Source of the DNA: Roseivivax marinus
Lineage (GTDB): Bacteria; Pseudomonadota; Alphaproteobacteria; Rhodobacterales; Rhodobacteraceae
Length of the DNA stretch: 64,000 bases
Direction of reading: 5' to 3'
Assembly: GCF_900109705.1 (NCBI RefSeq)
Contig: NZ_FOAI01000002.1
Span: 248,001-312,000, forward strand
Below the pieces are notes generated by a model. It did no database searches. It had not been told where the DNA came from and saw only the letters and a list, made by a program, of their open reading frames with translations. Each line of letters starts with the position of its first letter. The first letter of the stretch is position 1. Position numbers and translations under genes: made by a program. Of this stretch, positions 46,568-56,237 are shown in pieces.

Positions 46568-47728
46568 ATGGGCATCTTCGACTTTCTCTCGGGCCAATTC
46601 ATCGATGTCATCGAATGGACCGACGACACCCGCGACACGATGGTCTGGCGGTTCGAGCGCGAGGGCCACGAAATCAAGTACGGCGCCAAGCTGACGGTGC
46701 GCGAGGGGCAGGCCGCCGTCTTCGTGCACGAGGGGCAGTTGGCCGACGTGTTCGCGCCAGGTCTCTACATGCTCGAGACCAACAACATGCCGATCATGAC
46801 CACGTTGCAGCACTGGGACCACGGGTTCCGGTCGCCGTTCAAGTCCGAGGTCTACTTCGTCTCGACCGCCCGCTTCACGAACCTGAAGTGGGGCACCAAG
46901 AACCCGATCATGCTGCGCGACCCCGAGTTCGGGCCGCTGCGGCTGCGCGCTTTCGGCACCTACACGATCAAGGTCTCCGATCCCGGTCTCTTCCTGACCG
47001 AGATCGTCGGCACCGACGGCGAGTTCACCCGCGACGAGGTGAGCTTCCAGATCCGCAACATCATCGTGCAGGAGGTCAGCCGCGCGCTGGCGGCGTCGGG
47101 AATTCCCGCGCTGGACATGGCGGCGAACACCGGCGAGCTGGGCGAGCTGGTGGCGCGCTCGATCTCGGAGACGGTGGCGGCCTACGGCCTGACCCTGCCC
47201 GAGCTCTACATCGAGAACATCTCGCTGCCCGCGGCGGTGGAGAGGGCGCTGGACGACCGCACATCGCGTGGCATCGCCGGCAATCTCGACGAGCACATGA
47301 AGTGGAAGGCGGCCGAGGCCATGGGCCGCGCGGGCACCATGGGTGACGCGATGGGGGCCGGCATGGGTGCGGGCATCGGCATGGCGATGGGCCATGCCAT
47401 GGGTGCACAAGGCCCGTGGGGCGCGCGTCCGGCGCAGGCCGCGGCGCCCCAGGGCGGATACGCCGGTGCTGGCGCCTCGGCGCCGACGGCCGGCATGGCC
47501 CCGCCGCCTCCGCCTCCGGTCGAGCATGTCTGGCATATCGCCGAGAACGGCCAGACCCACGGCCCCTATTCGAAGGCGCGGCTCGGCCGCATGGCCTCCG
47601 AAGGGCAGCTGACACGGGCCTCTCTCGTCTGGACGCAGGGCCAGGACGGTTGGAAACACGCCGAGGACGTGACCGAACTGGCGCAGCTCTTCACCGTCAT
47701 GCCTCCCCCGCCGCCGCCAGCAGGTTGA
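46568..47728 (+). CDS. SPFH-domain protein with C-terminal GYF_2 domain
   Basis: A 386-residue protein. The N-terminal two thirds are an SPFH/band-7-like domain of the YdjI or virion-core-like type (GAKLTVREGQAAVFVHEGQ; FGTYTIKVSDPGLF; LYIENISLPAAVERALD). A Met/Gly/Ala-rich low-complexity region at about 250-310 follows, and then a GYF_2 domain (WHIAENGQTHGPYSKARLG, LVWTQGQDGWKHAEDV). It ends in a Pro run. There is no membrane helix; membrane association would come from the SPFH scaffold. Last gene of the XpaC-TelA unit. Confidence 0.88.
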   Translation: MGIFDFLSGQFIDVIEWTDDTRDTMVWRFEREGHEIKYGAKLTVREGQAAVFVHEGQLADVFAPGLYMLETNNMPIMTTLQHWDHGFRSPFKSEVYFVSTARFTNLKWGTKNPIMLRDPEFGPLRLRAFGTYTIKVSDPGLFLTEIVGTDGEFTRDEVSFQIRNIIVQEVSRALAASGIPALDMAANTGELGELVARSISETVAAYGLTLPELYIENISLPAAVERALDDRTSRGIAGNLDEHMKWKAAEAMGRAGTMGDAMGAGMGAGIGMAMGHAMGAQGPWGARPAQAAAPQGGYAGAGASAPTAGMAPPPPPPVEHVWHIAENGQTHGPYSKARLGRMASEGQLTRASLVWTQGQDGWKHAEDVTELAQLFTVMPPPPPPAG

Positions 47729-48066
47729 TCGCGACATATCGGACAGCCGGACCTGCCGCGACGAGTGTGAGCGACTGCTTCCGCGAGTGACCGACGCGTC
47801 CCTCAGCCGTCACAGGCGATACGAATAAGGCATGTCGGGCAACCGAGCCTCCTAGAGCCGGATGACCAGATTCCGAAGTCACAGACGGCCTGATGGCGGA
47901 ATATCGGCCGTCCAGTCCTGCACTGGCCCGGGCGCCCACCTGATGCCGTCAGGGATTTCCATGCGGGCTGGCGCGTCGAACACCACCTGCCGAGCCTCGA
48001 TTTCCCGGCGGCCAGAAGATGCGAGGCGAGCGGCTGCCAGATCACCGGCCCGGTCGCGTTCGTGCC
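47729..48066. other. 338-bp spacer after the XpaC-TelA-SPFH unit
   Basis: No credible gene is seen. Short minus-strand frames here are Cys/Arg/Ser-rich and lack a start context. Around 47837-47860 a segment resembles one in the 15.7-16.8 kb gap. No clear terminator hairpin follows the SPFH stop. Confidence 0.5.
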
Positions 48067-48501
48067 TTACGCCCCAACTGTCCGCGTCGGCGCGGCGTGG
48101 CAAGGCGAACGCTCCGCAACCAGCCACCCGCGAAGAAGCGCCTCCATCGACCTTGCCTCGCGGGCAAAGCTTCCGGCCTCCATCGCCTCCAGCGCGCGGC
48201 GTGCCCTGCCGGTCCGGATCAGTTCCGCTATCTCGAAAGCCCTCTCGCGAAGTGCCGTGTGCAGATCGGCGGCGCGCGCAAGCTCCGGGGCCGATACCCC
48301 GTGCGTGGCCAGCCGGGCGAGGCGCATGTCGAAGGTCGCACAGGACATCCGGCAGATCTCGGCAGCCCACGGGGCAGACGCGAAATCGATGGCCGCCCCC
48401 CTCAGGCTTGCGACGAGGTCTGCGTGATCGCGCAACGCGCCTTCCGCCTCGACACGAAGCGATATGTCGGCGGGCGGCTGACGATATCTCGCCTGCTGCA
48501 T
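48067..48501 (-). CDS. Unknown helical protein
   Basis: A 144-residue protein rich in Ala, Leu, Arg and Glu, with long predicted helices (ELARAADLHTALRERAFEIA; ARRALEAMEAGSFAREARSM) and no signal peptide or membrane segment. The Met at 48501 is preferred over one 28 codons upstream because the extra part reads as non-coding. It is divergent from the zinc-ribbon gene at 48624 and convergent with the SPFH gene. I do not recognise the family. Confidence 0.55.
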   Translation of the reverse strand: MQQARYRQPPADISLRVEAEGALRDHADLVASLRGAAIDFASAPWAAEICRMSCATFDMRLARLATHGVSAPELARAADLHTALRERAFEIAELIRTGRARRALEAMEAGSFAREARSMEALLRGWLVAERSPCHAAPTRTVGA

Positions 48502-48623
48502 GATCGGTCTCTCCAGTCTGCTGCGGGGATCTAGGCAGCAGTCGCTTAAGGGCAGGTGAACGGCCGTCCTGCGCTGGTGCCCCACCGCCTTGCAAAGCGC
48601 GGACCCGTGGCTAGTCTCGCGCC

Positions 48624-49757
48624 ATGACCGAAGCGCCCCCGCCGCCCCCCTCTCCCGATGCGCCCGCCGATGCCCCGACCGCCGAGCACCGGTTTCCCTG
48701 CGATCAATGCGGCGCGGACATGCGTTTTGATCCCGGCGAGCAGATGCTGCATTGCGATCATTGCGGCCATACCGAGCCCATGGCCGGCGCCGGCCCGTGG
48801 GAGGGCGGCCTGCGCGAGCTCGACTTCGACGCGGCGATGCGCAACCTCCTGCCGCTGCAAGAGATGGAGACGACCCGCGTCTCGCATTGCCCGAGCTGCG
48901 GCGCCGACGTCGAGTTCGACCCCGGCACCCATGCCGCCGAATGCCCCTTCTGCGCCACGCCGGTGGTCACGGACACCGGCGCACACCGGCATATCAAGCC
49001 CCGGGGCCTGGTGCCCTTCGGACTCTCGGAGACGCAGGCGCGCGAGGCGATGACGCGCTGGCTCGGCGCGCTGTGGTTCGCACCGAACGGACTTTCGGAC
49101 TACGCGCGTAAGGGGCGGCGGATGCAGGGCATCTACGTCCCCTACTGGACCTTCGACGCCGATACGCGCTCGGGCTATGTCGGCGAGCGCGGCACGATCT
49201 ACTACGAGACGCGCACCGTGATGCGCGACGGCAAGATGCAGACCCAACGCGTGCAGCGCATCCGCTGGACGCCCGTGCAGGGACGGGTGCATCGCTGGTT
49301 CGACGACGTTCTGGTGCTGGCCTCGCGGTCCCTGCCGAAGAGCCACACCGATGCGCTGCCGCCGTGGGACCTGTCCCAGATGGAGCCCTACAAGCCCGAG
49401 TTTCTTGCCGGGTTCCGCGCCGAGGGATACGGCGTCGATCTGCCGGACGGCTTCGCCGAGGCGCGGCAGGTCATGGACCGCGAGATCGCCAAGGCGGTGC
49501 GCTTCGATATCGGCGGCGACCGCCAGCGCATCACGCGCATCGATACCGACGTCTCGGACGTGACCTTCAAGCACATCCTGCTGCCCGTCTGGGTCGCCGC
49601 CTACAAATATCGCGGTCAGAGCTACCGCTTCGTGGTCAACGGCCAGACCGGCCGGGTGCAGGGCGAACGGCCCTGGTCGGCGTGGAAGATCGCGCTCGCG
49701 GTGATCGCGGGCCTGATCGTCGCCGCGGTGGTGGGTTTCGTCGCCTCGCAGGGCTGA
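48624..49757 (+). CDS. Double zinc-ribbon membrane protein
   Basis: A 377-residue protein with two zinc ribbons. One is CDQCGADM with CDHCGHTEP, the other CPSCGADVEF with CPFCATPVV. They are followed by a domain of about 230 residues (YVPYWTFDADTRSGYVGERG; FKHILLPVWVAAYKYRGQSY) and a C-terminal membrane segment (IALAVIAGLIVAAVVGFVA). Proteins of this type are often annotated loosely as primosomal protein N'-like, but no helicase motifs exist here. Its position near the SPFH-GYF gene suggests a shared membrane role. This is inference. Confidence 0.78.
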   Translation: MTEAPPPPPSPDAPADAPTAEHRFPCDQCGADMRFDPGEQMLHCDHCGHTEPMAGAGPWEGGLRELDFDAAMRNLLPLQEMETTRVSHCPSCGADVEFDPGTHAAECPFCATPVVTDTGAHRHIKPRGLVPFGLSETQAREAMTRWLGALWFAPNGLSDYARKGRRMQGIYVPYWTFDADTRSGYVGERGTIYYETRTVMRDGKMQTQRVQRIRWTPVQGRVHRWFDDVLVLASRSLPKSHTDALPPWDLSQMEPYKPEFLAGFRAEGYGVDLPDGFAEARQVMDREIAKAVRFDIGGDRQRITRIDTDVSDVTFKHILLPVWVAAYKYRGQSYRFVVNGQTGRVQGERPWSAWKIALAVIAGLIVAAVVGFVASQG

Positions 49758-49824
49758 GACTTGCGTCACGGGGGGCCGACCGGCATATGGTTGCGCTAAC
49801 GAAGCCGAGGAGGAAGGGACCGGA

Positions 49825-50727
49825 ATGATCCTGTGCTGCGGCGAAAGCCTGATCGACATGCTGCCGCGCGAAAGCGCCGCGGGAGAGCCGGCCTTCGCGC
49901 CTTATGCCGGTGGCGCGGTGTTCAACACCGCCATCGCGCTCGGGCGGCTGGGGGTACCGGCGGGCTATTTCGGCGGCCTGTCCACCGACCTCTTCGGAGA
50001 GCAGCTGGCCGGCGTCCTGGCGCAGTCGCAGGTGGATGCGGGCTTCTCGGCACGCAGCGACCGGCCCACCACGCTGGCCTTCGTGACCCTGACCGACGGG
50101 CAGGCGCGCTATGCCTTCTACGACGAGAACACCGCCGGACGGATGCTGACCGAGGCCGACCTGCCCGAACTCGATGACACGGTCGCCGCGCTCTTTTTCG
50201 GGGGCATCTCGCTGGTCTCCGAGCCGGCGGCCGACACCTACGCCGCGTTCGCGGCGCGCGAAGCCGGGCGGCGGGTGATCATGGTCGATCCCAACATCCG
50301 CCCGGGCTTCGTGCGCGACGCCGCGCGGTATCGCGCCCGGCTCGACGCGCTTCTCGGCGTCGCGGACGTGGTCAAGTTGTCGGACGAGGACATGGAGTGG
50401 CTCGGCGTCGCGCCGGAGACGCTGCTGGCGCGCGGCACGTCGTTGGTCTGCGTGACCCGTGGGGCGGAAGGCGTGGACGCGATCACTGCCGCAGGCACGA
50501 CCCGGGTGCCGGCGCGGCCCGCCATGGTGATCGACACGGTGGGCGCCGGCGACACCTTCAATGCGGGCCTGCTGGCCGGGCTGTGGGAGGCCGGTCTCCT
50601 GCAGCGCGAGGCGCTGGCTGCCGCGCCGCTCGACGCGCTCGTCCCCGCCGTCGCGCTCGGGGCGCAGGCCGCCGCGGTGACGGTCGCGCGCGCCGGAGCC
50701 AACCCGCCCTGGAGGACCGAGCTGTGA
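49825..50727 (+). CDS. PfkB-family carbohydrate kinase (fructokinase-like)
   Basis: A 300-residue ribokinase-fold sugar kinase. It begins [16 protein letters not shown], has [15 protein letters not shown] (PfkB signature 1 region), and ends with [20 protein letters not shown], the anion-hole and catalytic Asp motif. Similarity to fructokinases is suggested by the N-terminus, but the sugar cannot be fixed. AGGAGGAAGG precedes the start. Its stop overlaps the dtd GTG start (GTGA). Confidence 0.9.
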   Translation: MILCCGESLIDMLPRESAAGEPAFAPYAGGAVFNTAIALGRLGVPAGYFGGLSTDLFGEQLAGVLAQSQVDAGFSARSDRPTTLAFVTLTDGQARYAFYDENTAGRMLTEADLPELDDTVAALFFGGISLVSEPAADTYAAFAAREAGRRVIMVDPNIRPGFVRDAARYRARLDALLGVADVVKLSDEDMEWLGVAPETLLARGTSLVCVTRGAEGVDAITAAGTTRVPARPAMVIDTVGAGDTFNAGLLAGLWEAGLLQREALAAAPLDALVPAVALGAQAAAVTVARAGANPPWRTEL

Positions 50728-51167
50728 GGGCGCTCCTGCAACGGGTCAGCCATGCCTCGGTCACCGTCGAGGGGGCCGTGCTGGGCGAAATCGGCCCCGG
50801 CCTCCTGATCCTTGTCTGTGCCATGCACGGCGATACCGAGGCCGAGGCCGACCGGCTCGCCGCCAAGATCGCAAAGATGCGGGTCTTCAAGGACGACGAG
50901 GGACGGATGAATCTCTCGGCGGTGGATGCCCGCGCCTCGGCGCTGGTGGTCAGCCAGTTCACGCTCGGCGCCGATACGAAACGCGGCAATCGGCCCGGTT
51001 TTTCCAGCGCGGCGCCCCCGGACGAGGCGAAACGTCTCTACGAGTATTTTGCCGGCCGTGTGCAGGCCGAGGGGCTCCCGGTCGCCATGGGCCGCTTCGG
51101 CGCCGACATGAAGGTGGCATTGGTCAACGACGGCCCGGTGACGATCTGGCTCGATACGGCGGAGTGA
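50724..51167 (+). CDS. dtd: D-aminoacyl-tRNA deacylase
   Basis: Removes D-amino acids from mischarged tRNA. The 147-residue protein has the conserved [14 protein letters not shown] start, the SQFTL motif ([11 protein letters not shown]) and the C-terminal [11 protein letters not shown], both essential for the active site. It uses GTG at 50724, overlapping the kinase stop. Confidence 0.95.
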   Translation: MRALLQRVSHASVTVEGAVLGEIGPGLLILVCAMHGDTEAEADRLAAKIAKMRVFKDDEGRMNLSAVDARASALVVSQFTLGADTKRGNRPGFSSAAPPDEAKRLYEYFAGRVQAEGLPVAMGRFGADMKVALVNDGPVTIWLDTAE

Positions 51168-51502
51168 GGCGTCGCGTCTCGCGCGCGCACACCGGCCTTG
51201 GGTGTTTCCCGATCGACCAACGCGCGGTCCCGCGACGGTGAGCATTCGGGGCCCGTTTCGGACATCCATAAGCGGCGTCACCGGAGCGGAAAAGCGGGCG
51301 CACCGCGCGCGTTGCTCGGACCGGCCATGTCCCTGACCAACGCACAGGAACCCGCGTCCGGCGACCTGCCTTCCGCTGTCCCTGCCTTCACCCGCTGAGG
51401 CCCTGCTGACGATTGATCTCTCCATCGCGCCGGATGCCAAGGGACGGCGGGAGGGGCGATGGCCTCCGCAAGGAGGCCGAGCGTCGTACCGGCGGCCCCA
51501 TG
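51168..51502. other. 335-bp spacer between dtd and the type I secretion locus
   Basis: Two convergent transcription units meet here. No frame looks coding. A 7-bp perfect hairpin with a GCAA loop (GGCCTCC-GCAA-GGAGGCC, 51461-51478) lies just beyond the adaptor gene stop and may end its transcript, though no T-run is present. Confidence 0.5.
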
Positions 51503-52666
51503 TCAGGGCTCGCGCAGCGCCTCGCGCGACTTGTAGAGCGGCTTGGTCAGGTAGTGCAGCACGGTCTTGCGCCCCACCTGCAGCTCCACCTGCGCCTGCA
51601 TCCCCGGCCGGAGGTCGATCGCGCCGGGAGGTTCGGTCAGACGCACCGTGACCCGGTAATGCGCGCCCGCCTCGGGGCGACGCTCGTCCTCGAACGTGTC
51701 GGCCGAGACCACCTCCACCCGGCCCTCCAGCGTGCCCCAGATCGTGTAGTCGTAGGCCGAGAGCTTCACCGTCGCAGGCTGGCCCGTCTGGACATGGGCG
51801 ATGTCCTTGGGCGCTACCCGCGCCTCGACGAAGACGGCGTCCTCCGCCGGGACGATCTGGAGGATCTCCTCGCCGGGGCGCACGACTCCACCGATCGTGG
51901 TCACCGACAGCGACTTGACCACGCCATCCATCGGCGCGCGCAGCACCGTGCGCGACAGCTGGTCCTCGGCCGCGCGCAGCGCCTGCCGCAGGGTGCCGAG
52001 TTCGGCCACCGTCTTGGCATGAGCCTCCGCCCGGGCCAGCTCGGCCTGGGTCACGATCTCGTCCCGGCGCATGACGGCATCCGCATGGGCCTTGCGCGCA
52101 CGGGTCACCTCGATCAGGGGCGCGGCGTTCTGAGCGTGCAGGTCCTCCAGCAGCCGCAGTTCGGTCGCGGCCTCGGTGGCCACCTTGTCTGCCCCGCCGG
52201 TGCGGCGCGCCACGTCCTCGGCACGCGCCGCCAGCAGCGCACGTTCGGACGCGGCCATGTCGGGATTCGCCTCCTCCAGCGCCGCCGGCACCGCCATCTC
52301 GGCCGCCCCGGCCAGTTCCGCCTCGAGCCTGAGGCGCCGGATCTCCAGCGCGGTGATCTGCTCGGACAGGTCGTCGACCTCGGTGCGGTAGCGGGTGGCG
52401 TGCAACCGCGCGACCACGTCGCCCTGCGCGACCCGGTCCCCCTCGGCCACCTCCAGCGCTTCGAGGATGCCACCCTCGAGGTTCTGGATGATCTGCGGCC
52501 GTGACGAGGACACCACCTCGCCGTCCGCGCGCACGATCTCGTCGAGGCCCGCCACCGCCGCCCACGCGACGAAGGCCACCACAGCAAGCGCCACCAGCCG
52601 GATCATCCGAGACGGTCGCGCCAGCCGCACCGCCATCTGGCCCGGAAGGTCCGCCGCGGCGCTCAT
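51503..52666 (-). CDS. Type I secretion periplasmic adaptor (HlyD family)
   Basis: Membrane-fusion protein that links the ABC transporter to the outer-membrane channel. The 387-residue protein has one N-terminal membrane segment (LVALAVVAFVAWAAVAGL). A lipoyl-like half motif follows (DEIVRADGEVVSSSRPQIIQ), then long coiled-coil helices (about 90-230) and the beta-barrel region (EARVAPKDIAHVQTGQPATV; TVRLTEPPGAIDLRPGMQAQ). The ending VLHYLTKPLYKSREALREP is typical of LapC/HlyD adaptors. Overlaps the transporter gene by 4 bp. Confidence 0.93.
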   Translation of the reverse strand: MSAAADLPGQMAVRLARPSRMIRLVALAVVAFVAWAAVAGLDEIVRADGEVVSSSRPQIIQNLEGGILEALEVAEGDRVAQGDVVARLHATRYRTEVDDLSEQITALEIRRLRLEAELAGAAEMAVPAALEEANPDMAASERALLAARAEDVARRTGGADKVATEAATELRLLEDLHAQNAAPLIEVTRARKAHADAVMRRDEIVTQAELARAEAHAKTVAELGTLRQALRAAEDQLSRTVLRAPMDGVVKSLSVTTIGGVVRPGEEILQIVPAEDAVFVEARVAPKDIAHVQTGQPATVKLSAYDYTIWGTLEGRVEVVSADTFEDERRPEAGAHYRVTVRLTEPPGAIDLRPGMQAQVELQVGRKTVLHYLTKPLYKSREALREP

Positions 52667-54846
52667 CCCTGCCCCCCGGCGCGGGCGAGATGGGCCAGAA
52701 CCTCGTCGCGCGGCCCGTCCACAGCGACGCGGCCCGCCGACAGGATCACCGTGCGCGACGCCAGCGACAGGATCGGCACGCGGTGCGTGGCGATGACCGC
52801 AGTGCGCCCCTCGAGCCAGCCCTCCAGCCGCGAGATCAGCGTTTTCTCCAGCGTCTGGTCCAGCGCCGCCGTGGGCTCGTCCAGCAGCACCACGTCCGGA
52901 TCCTGCAGCCAGAGCCGCGCCCAGCCGACGCTTTGCCGCTGGCCGACCGACAGCCCGGCCCCGCCGTCACCGATGGCAAGGTCGAGTCCCTTCGGATGCG
53001 CGCTGACGAACGGCCCCAGACCGGCGAAGTCGAGCGCCGCCAACAGCCGCGAGTCGTCGGTCTCGAGCAGCGACAGGTTCAGGTTCTCACGCAGCGTGCC
53101 CTGGAACAGCCGCACCTCCTGCCCCAGCATTCCGATGCCCCGTCGCAGGTCCGCGGGGTCGATCTGCCCGACCTCGGCGCCATCGATCAGGAGCCGCCCT
53201 GCCTCGGGGGTGTAGAGCCCGGACAGAAGCTTCAGCAGCGTCGACTTGCCCGATCCGTTCGTGCCCATCAGCGCCACGCGCTGCCCGGGCCGGATCGCGA
53301 GAGCCTGCACGTCGAGGACCGGCGGGCCGTCGTCGTAGCGGAAGGTCACGCCCCGCAGATCGAACCGCCCCTCGATGCGGTCCCGCCGCAGGTAGCTGCG
53401 ACCATCTGCGCGGTCCTGCGGCGCGTGCGCGATCTCGTCCAGCGCGCCGAGCGCCGCGCGCACGTTGCCCCAGCGCGCCAGCAAACCGGCCAGCTGGGTA
53501 AGCGGCGCGAGCGTCCGCGAGGTCAGGATCCCGGTGGCAATGATCGCGCCCACGGTGAACTCCCCGGCGAAGACGAGGTAGGTGCCCGCGACCACGGCGC
53601 AGACATAGGTGGCCTGCTGCACGCCCTGCGCCCAGAAGGTCAGCGCCGCGGTCAGACGACGCTGATCCGAGCTTTTCCACGCCTGCACGGCCACCAGCTC
53701 CTCCCAGAGCCGGCGAAACCGCGCCTCGCCGCGGGCGCCCTTGATGGTGTCTAGCTCGCCCACCGCCTCGTGCAGGAGACGCGACTGGCGCACGCCCGCG
53801 CCCTGCATGTCCTGCGTGAGACGGATCATCCGGCCCTGCAGCAGCAGCCCCGGCAGCACCATCAGGACGCCGCCCGCGACCAGCACCCAGACGAGCCCAC
53901 CGGCGATGGACCACACCAGCCCGAGAAAGATCAGCAGGAACGGCAGGTCGGTAACCGCACCCACGGTGGACGCGGTGAAGAACTCACGTACCGAGCCGAA
54001 ATCGCGCATCGCCGAGAACAGCCGCGCGGGTCCGCGCGCGGCGGCCTCCGAGCGCATCGCCAGCAGTCGGTCCATCAGCCGCGCCTGCACCATCACTTCG
54101 ATCTGCCGTCCCGCGCCATCGAGCAGTTGCGCCCGCGCTGCCTTGAGCAGCCCTTCCAGCACCAGCGCGAGCGCCGCCCCGCCCGCCAGCACCCAGAGCG
54201 TCGCCTCGGACTGGTGCGGGATCACTCGGTCGTAGACCTGCAGCGAGAACAGCGCGACCGCGACGGCCAGCAGGTTCGCCACCATCGAGCCCAGCGCCAC
54301 CTCGCCGAAGATCCGGGTGAAGCGGGGAAACTCGCCCCAGAACCAATGCCGGGTCCCGGCGCGGGCTGCATGGGTCTCGGCCAGGCGGTGCAGAGTTGTC
54401 TCGGCGGTGACGATCGTGCCGGCGAAATGCGCGTGAAACTCGTCTTCGGGGACGGTGGTGCGGCGCCCGCGGGCCTCGGCGTCGTGGATGTGGATGGCGC
54501 CCGCGTCTACCTCCAGCACCAGAACCGCCTGTCCCGACGACATCAGCGCGAGCACGGGGGCTTCGGTGATTTGCTGGACCGCACGCACCTCCGCTGCAAG
54601 ACCGGCAGCGGAGAGACCCGCCGCCAAAACCGGACCGTCATAGCTGTCATCTGCCCCGGCCGCGCGGGTCAGCGCCTCGAGCAGATCGGCGCGCGGCCCC
54701 TCGACCCCGCGGAGACGCGCGAACAGGCGCAAGAGGTCGGCCCGGGCCTCTGCGCGCGAACTGTGGCGCGCGCGGACAGGTGCGGCCCGGGTCTCGGCGC
54801 CCCCGATCGCGTGCAGGGTCGGCGCGGTGGCGACGGGCGCGGTCAC
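52663..54846 (-). CDS. Type I secretion ABC transporter (LapB type)
   Basis: Exports the substrate across the inner membrane. The 727-residue protein has an N-terminal C39-like domain (about 1-140) that lacks the catalytic Cys, so it recognises rather than cleaves substrate. A six-helix membrane domain (about 170-460) follows, then an ATPase with Walker A GTNGSGKSTL, signature LSVGQRQS and Walker B VVLLDEPTAALD, and the switch His in IATHR. It starts at GTG 54846, overlapping the TolC-family stop (GTGA). Confidence 0.94.
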   Translation of the reverse strand: MTAPVATAPTLHAIGGAETRAAPVRARHSSRAEARADLLRLFARLRGVEGPRADLLEALTRAAGADDSYDGPVLAAGLSAAGLAAEVRAVQQITEAPVLALMSSGQAVLVLEVDAGAIHIHDAEARGRRTTVPEDEFHAHFAGTIVTAETTLHRLAETHAARAGTRHWFWGEFPRFTRIFGEVALGSMVANLLAVAVALFSLQVYDRVIPHQSEATLWVLAGGAALALVLEGLLKAARAQLLDGAGRQIEVMVQARLMDRLLAMRSEAAARGPARLFSAMRDFGSVREFFTASTVGAVTDLPFLLIFLGLVWSIAGGLVWVLVAGGVLMVLPGLLLQGRMIRLTQDMQGAGVRQSRLLHEAVGELDTIKGARGEARFRRLWEELVAVQAWKSSDQRRLTAALTFWAQGVQQATYVCAVVAGTYLVFAGEFTVGAIIATGILTSRTLAPLTQLAGLLARWGNVRAALGALDEIAHAPQDRADGRSYLRRDRIEGRFDLRGVTFRYDDGPPVLDVQALAIRPGQRVALMGTNGSGKSTLLKLLSGLYTPEAGRLLIDGAEVGQIDPADLRRGIGMLGQEVRLFQGTLRENLNLSLLETDDSRLLAALDFAGLGPFVSAHPKGLDLAIGDGGAGLSVGQRQSVGWARLWLQDPDVVLLDEPTAALDQTLEKTLISRLEGWLEGRTAVIATHRVPILSLASRTVILSAGRVAVDGPRDEVLAHLARAGGQG

Positions 54847-56183
54847 AGGCTGCGCCCGTCGAAGAGAACGCCCAACCGGTGCGCCAACTCGATCTCGGCC
54901 CGAAGCGCGCGATGGTCGAGCGCGATCGCGGTCTCGGCGGCGGAGGCATAGCTTTCGTAGACGCCCACGAGCTCCATGACCGTGCGTCCGCCGCCCTCGT
55001 ACTGGCGCTGGAACAGGTCGAGGTTCGACCGGGCCTGCGCGACCAGAGCGCGTGCGTTCCCGGCCTGCCGGACCAGCGCGTCACGGTCTGCCCGAAGCGC
55101 TGCGACGTCGCGCGCGGCGGTCGCGCGGGCGTCGGTCACCACGCGCTCGGCTGCCTCGCGGGTGGCCTCGATTGCGGCGAGCGACGCGCCGGTCCCAAGC
55201 CCCAGCGCCTGCGCGGTATCGAGCCGCAGGCCGCCCGCCACACCGCTCCCATCGCTGCGGGCCGAGACCCCGAGGCCGGGGAGGTGACCGGCGCGGGCCA
55301 TGTCGGCCTCGGCCATGGCGCGGGCGCGCAGCGCCTCCGCTTCGGCGACGGACAAGGGTTCCGTGCCCTCGGGCAGTGGGCCGAGGGTGCCGGTTCCCGC
55401 AACCATTGGCCGCGCGCCATCAGCCAGCGCGGCCAGCTCCGCCTCGGCGCGGTTGGCGTCCGAGCGCGCCCGGTCGCGGTCGGCGGCGATGTCGGCCAGT
55501 TTCTGGCGCAGCACGGTCAGGTCCGACGGGTTGGCGACACCGCCGGCGGCGCGCGCGCTCATCACCCGCTCGAACTCGGCCATGTCGACATGGGCCGTGG
55601 CGAAGTGATCCGCCGCCCGCCGCGCCTCGAGCCCCCGCAGGTAAAGCAGCAGGCCGTCGCGCACGCGGTCGTTGCCGTCCTGCGCAAGGCGCACCGCGGC
55701 GGCCTCAGCCTCGGCCCGGGCAAGATCGCGCTCGGCCCTGCGCCGACCGTTGTCGAACAGCACCTGGTTCAGCACGAGGTCGGTGACCACGTCGCCCAGC
55801 GAGGTCAGCGACACCGATGGTCCGAGCGTCGGCAGCCAGTTCCGCGCCGCCGCGCTCTCGCGCAGCTCGGCCACGCGCAGTTCGGCCTCGGCGACGCGCG
55901 CGTCCGAGGCCATGACAGCCCGCGCCACCTCGGCATAGGGCGTGCCGGGCACGAGCACGCTCTGGCGCGCCGACAGTCCGGCGATCAGGGCGGATCGGGA
56001 GGCGGCTGCGTCACGCTCCTCCGCCACTTGCCGGGCGGGCCTCTCGCTGCCTCCCGCGGCGAAGCGGCTCACGCCCTCGGGCACCCAGCCGGGCGCAGTC
56101 GCGCCGGAACAGGCCGACACGAGTGCGCCCAGTCCGAGCGTACCGATGATGCGAATGCCGATGCGGCCGGTGGCGATGGCCAT
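54843..56183 (-). CDS. TolC-family outer-membrane channel lipoprotein
   Basis: Outer-membrane component of the secretion system. The 446-residue product starts with a lipoprotein signal (ALVSAC at about residues 20-25). It carries the two OEP repeats of long helices seen in TolC proteins (VADEAELRVAELRES-like and DALVRQAGNARALVAQARSN segments). The near C-terminal LVGVYESYASAAETAIAL is typical of AggA/LapE-type channels. It lies 54 bp downstream of the adhesin gene and overlaps the transporter gene, so all are probably in one unit. Confidence 0.9.
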   Translation of the reverse strand: MAIATGRIGIRIIGTLGLGALVSACSGATAPGWVPEGVSRFAAGGSERPARQVAEERDAAASRSALIAGLSARQSVLVPGTPYAEVARAVMASDARVAEAELRVAELRESAAARNWLPTLGPSVSLTSLGDVVTDLVLNQVLFDNGRRRAERDLARAEAEAAAVRLAQDGNDRVRDGLLLYLRGLEARRAADHFATAHVDMAEFERVMSARAAGGVANPSDLTVLRQKLADIAADRDRARSDANRAEAELAALADGARPMVAGTGTLGPLPEGTEPLSVAEAEALRARAMAEADMARAGHLPGLGVSARSDGSGVAGGLRLDTAQALGLGTGASLAAIEATREAAERVVTDARATAARDVAALRADRDALVRQAGNARALVAQARSNLDLFQRQYEGGGRTVMELVGVYESYASAAETAIALDHRALRAEIELAHRLGVLFDGRSL

Positions 56184-56237
56184 GTCTCCCGTCCTCCCCA
56201 GAGGGCGCCGGTCCGCGGACGGACCGGCGGTCTTGGT

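Noticed and set aside
47803-48045. An 80-codon minus-strand frame in the spacer after the SPFH gene
   Set aside because: Cys/Arg/Ser-rich composition, no ribosome-binding site and no resemblance to a protein domain.
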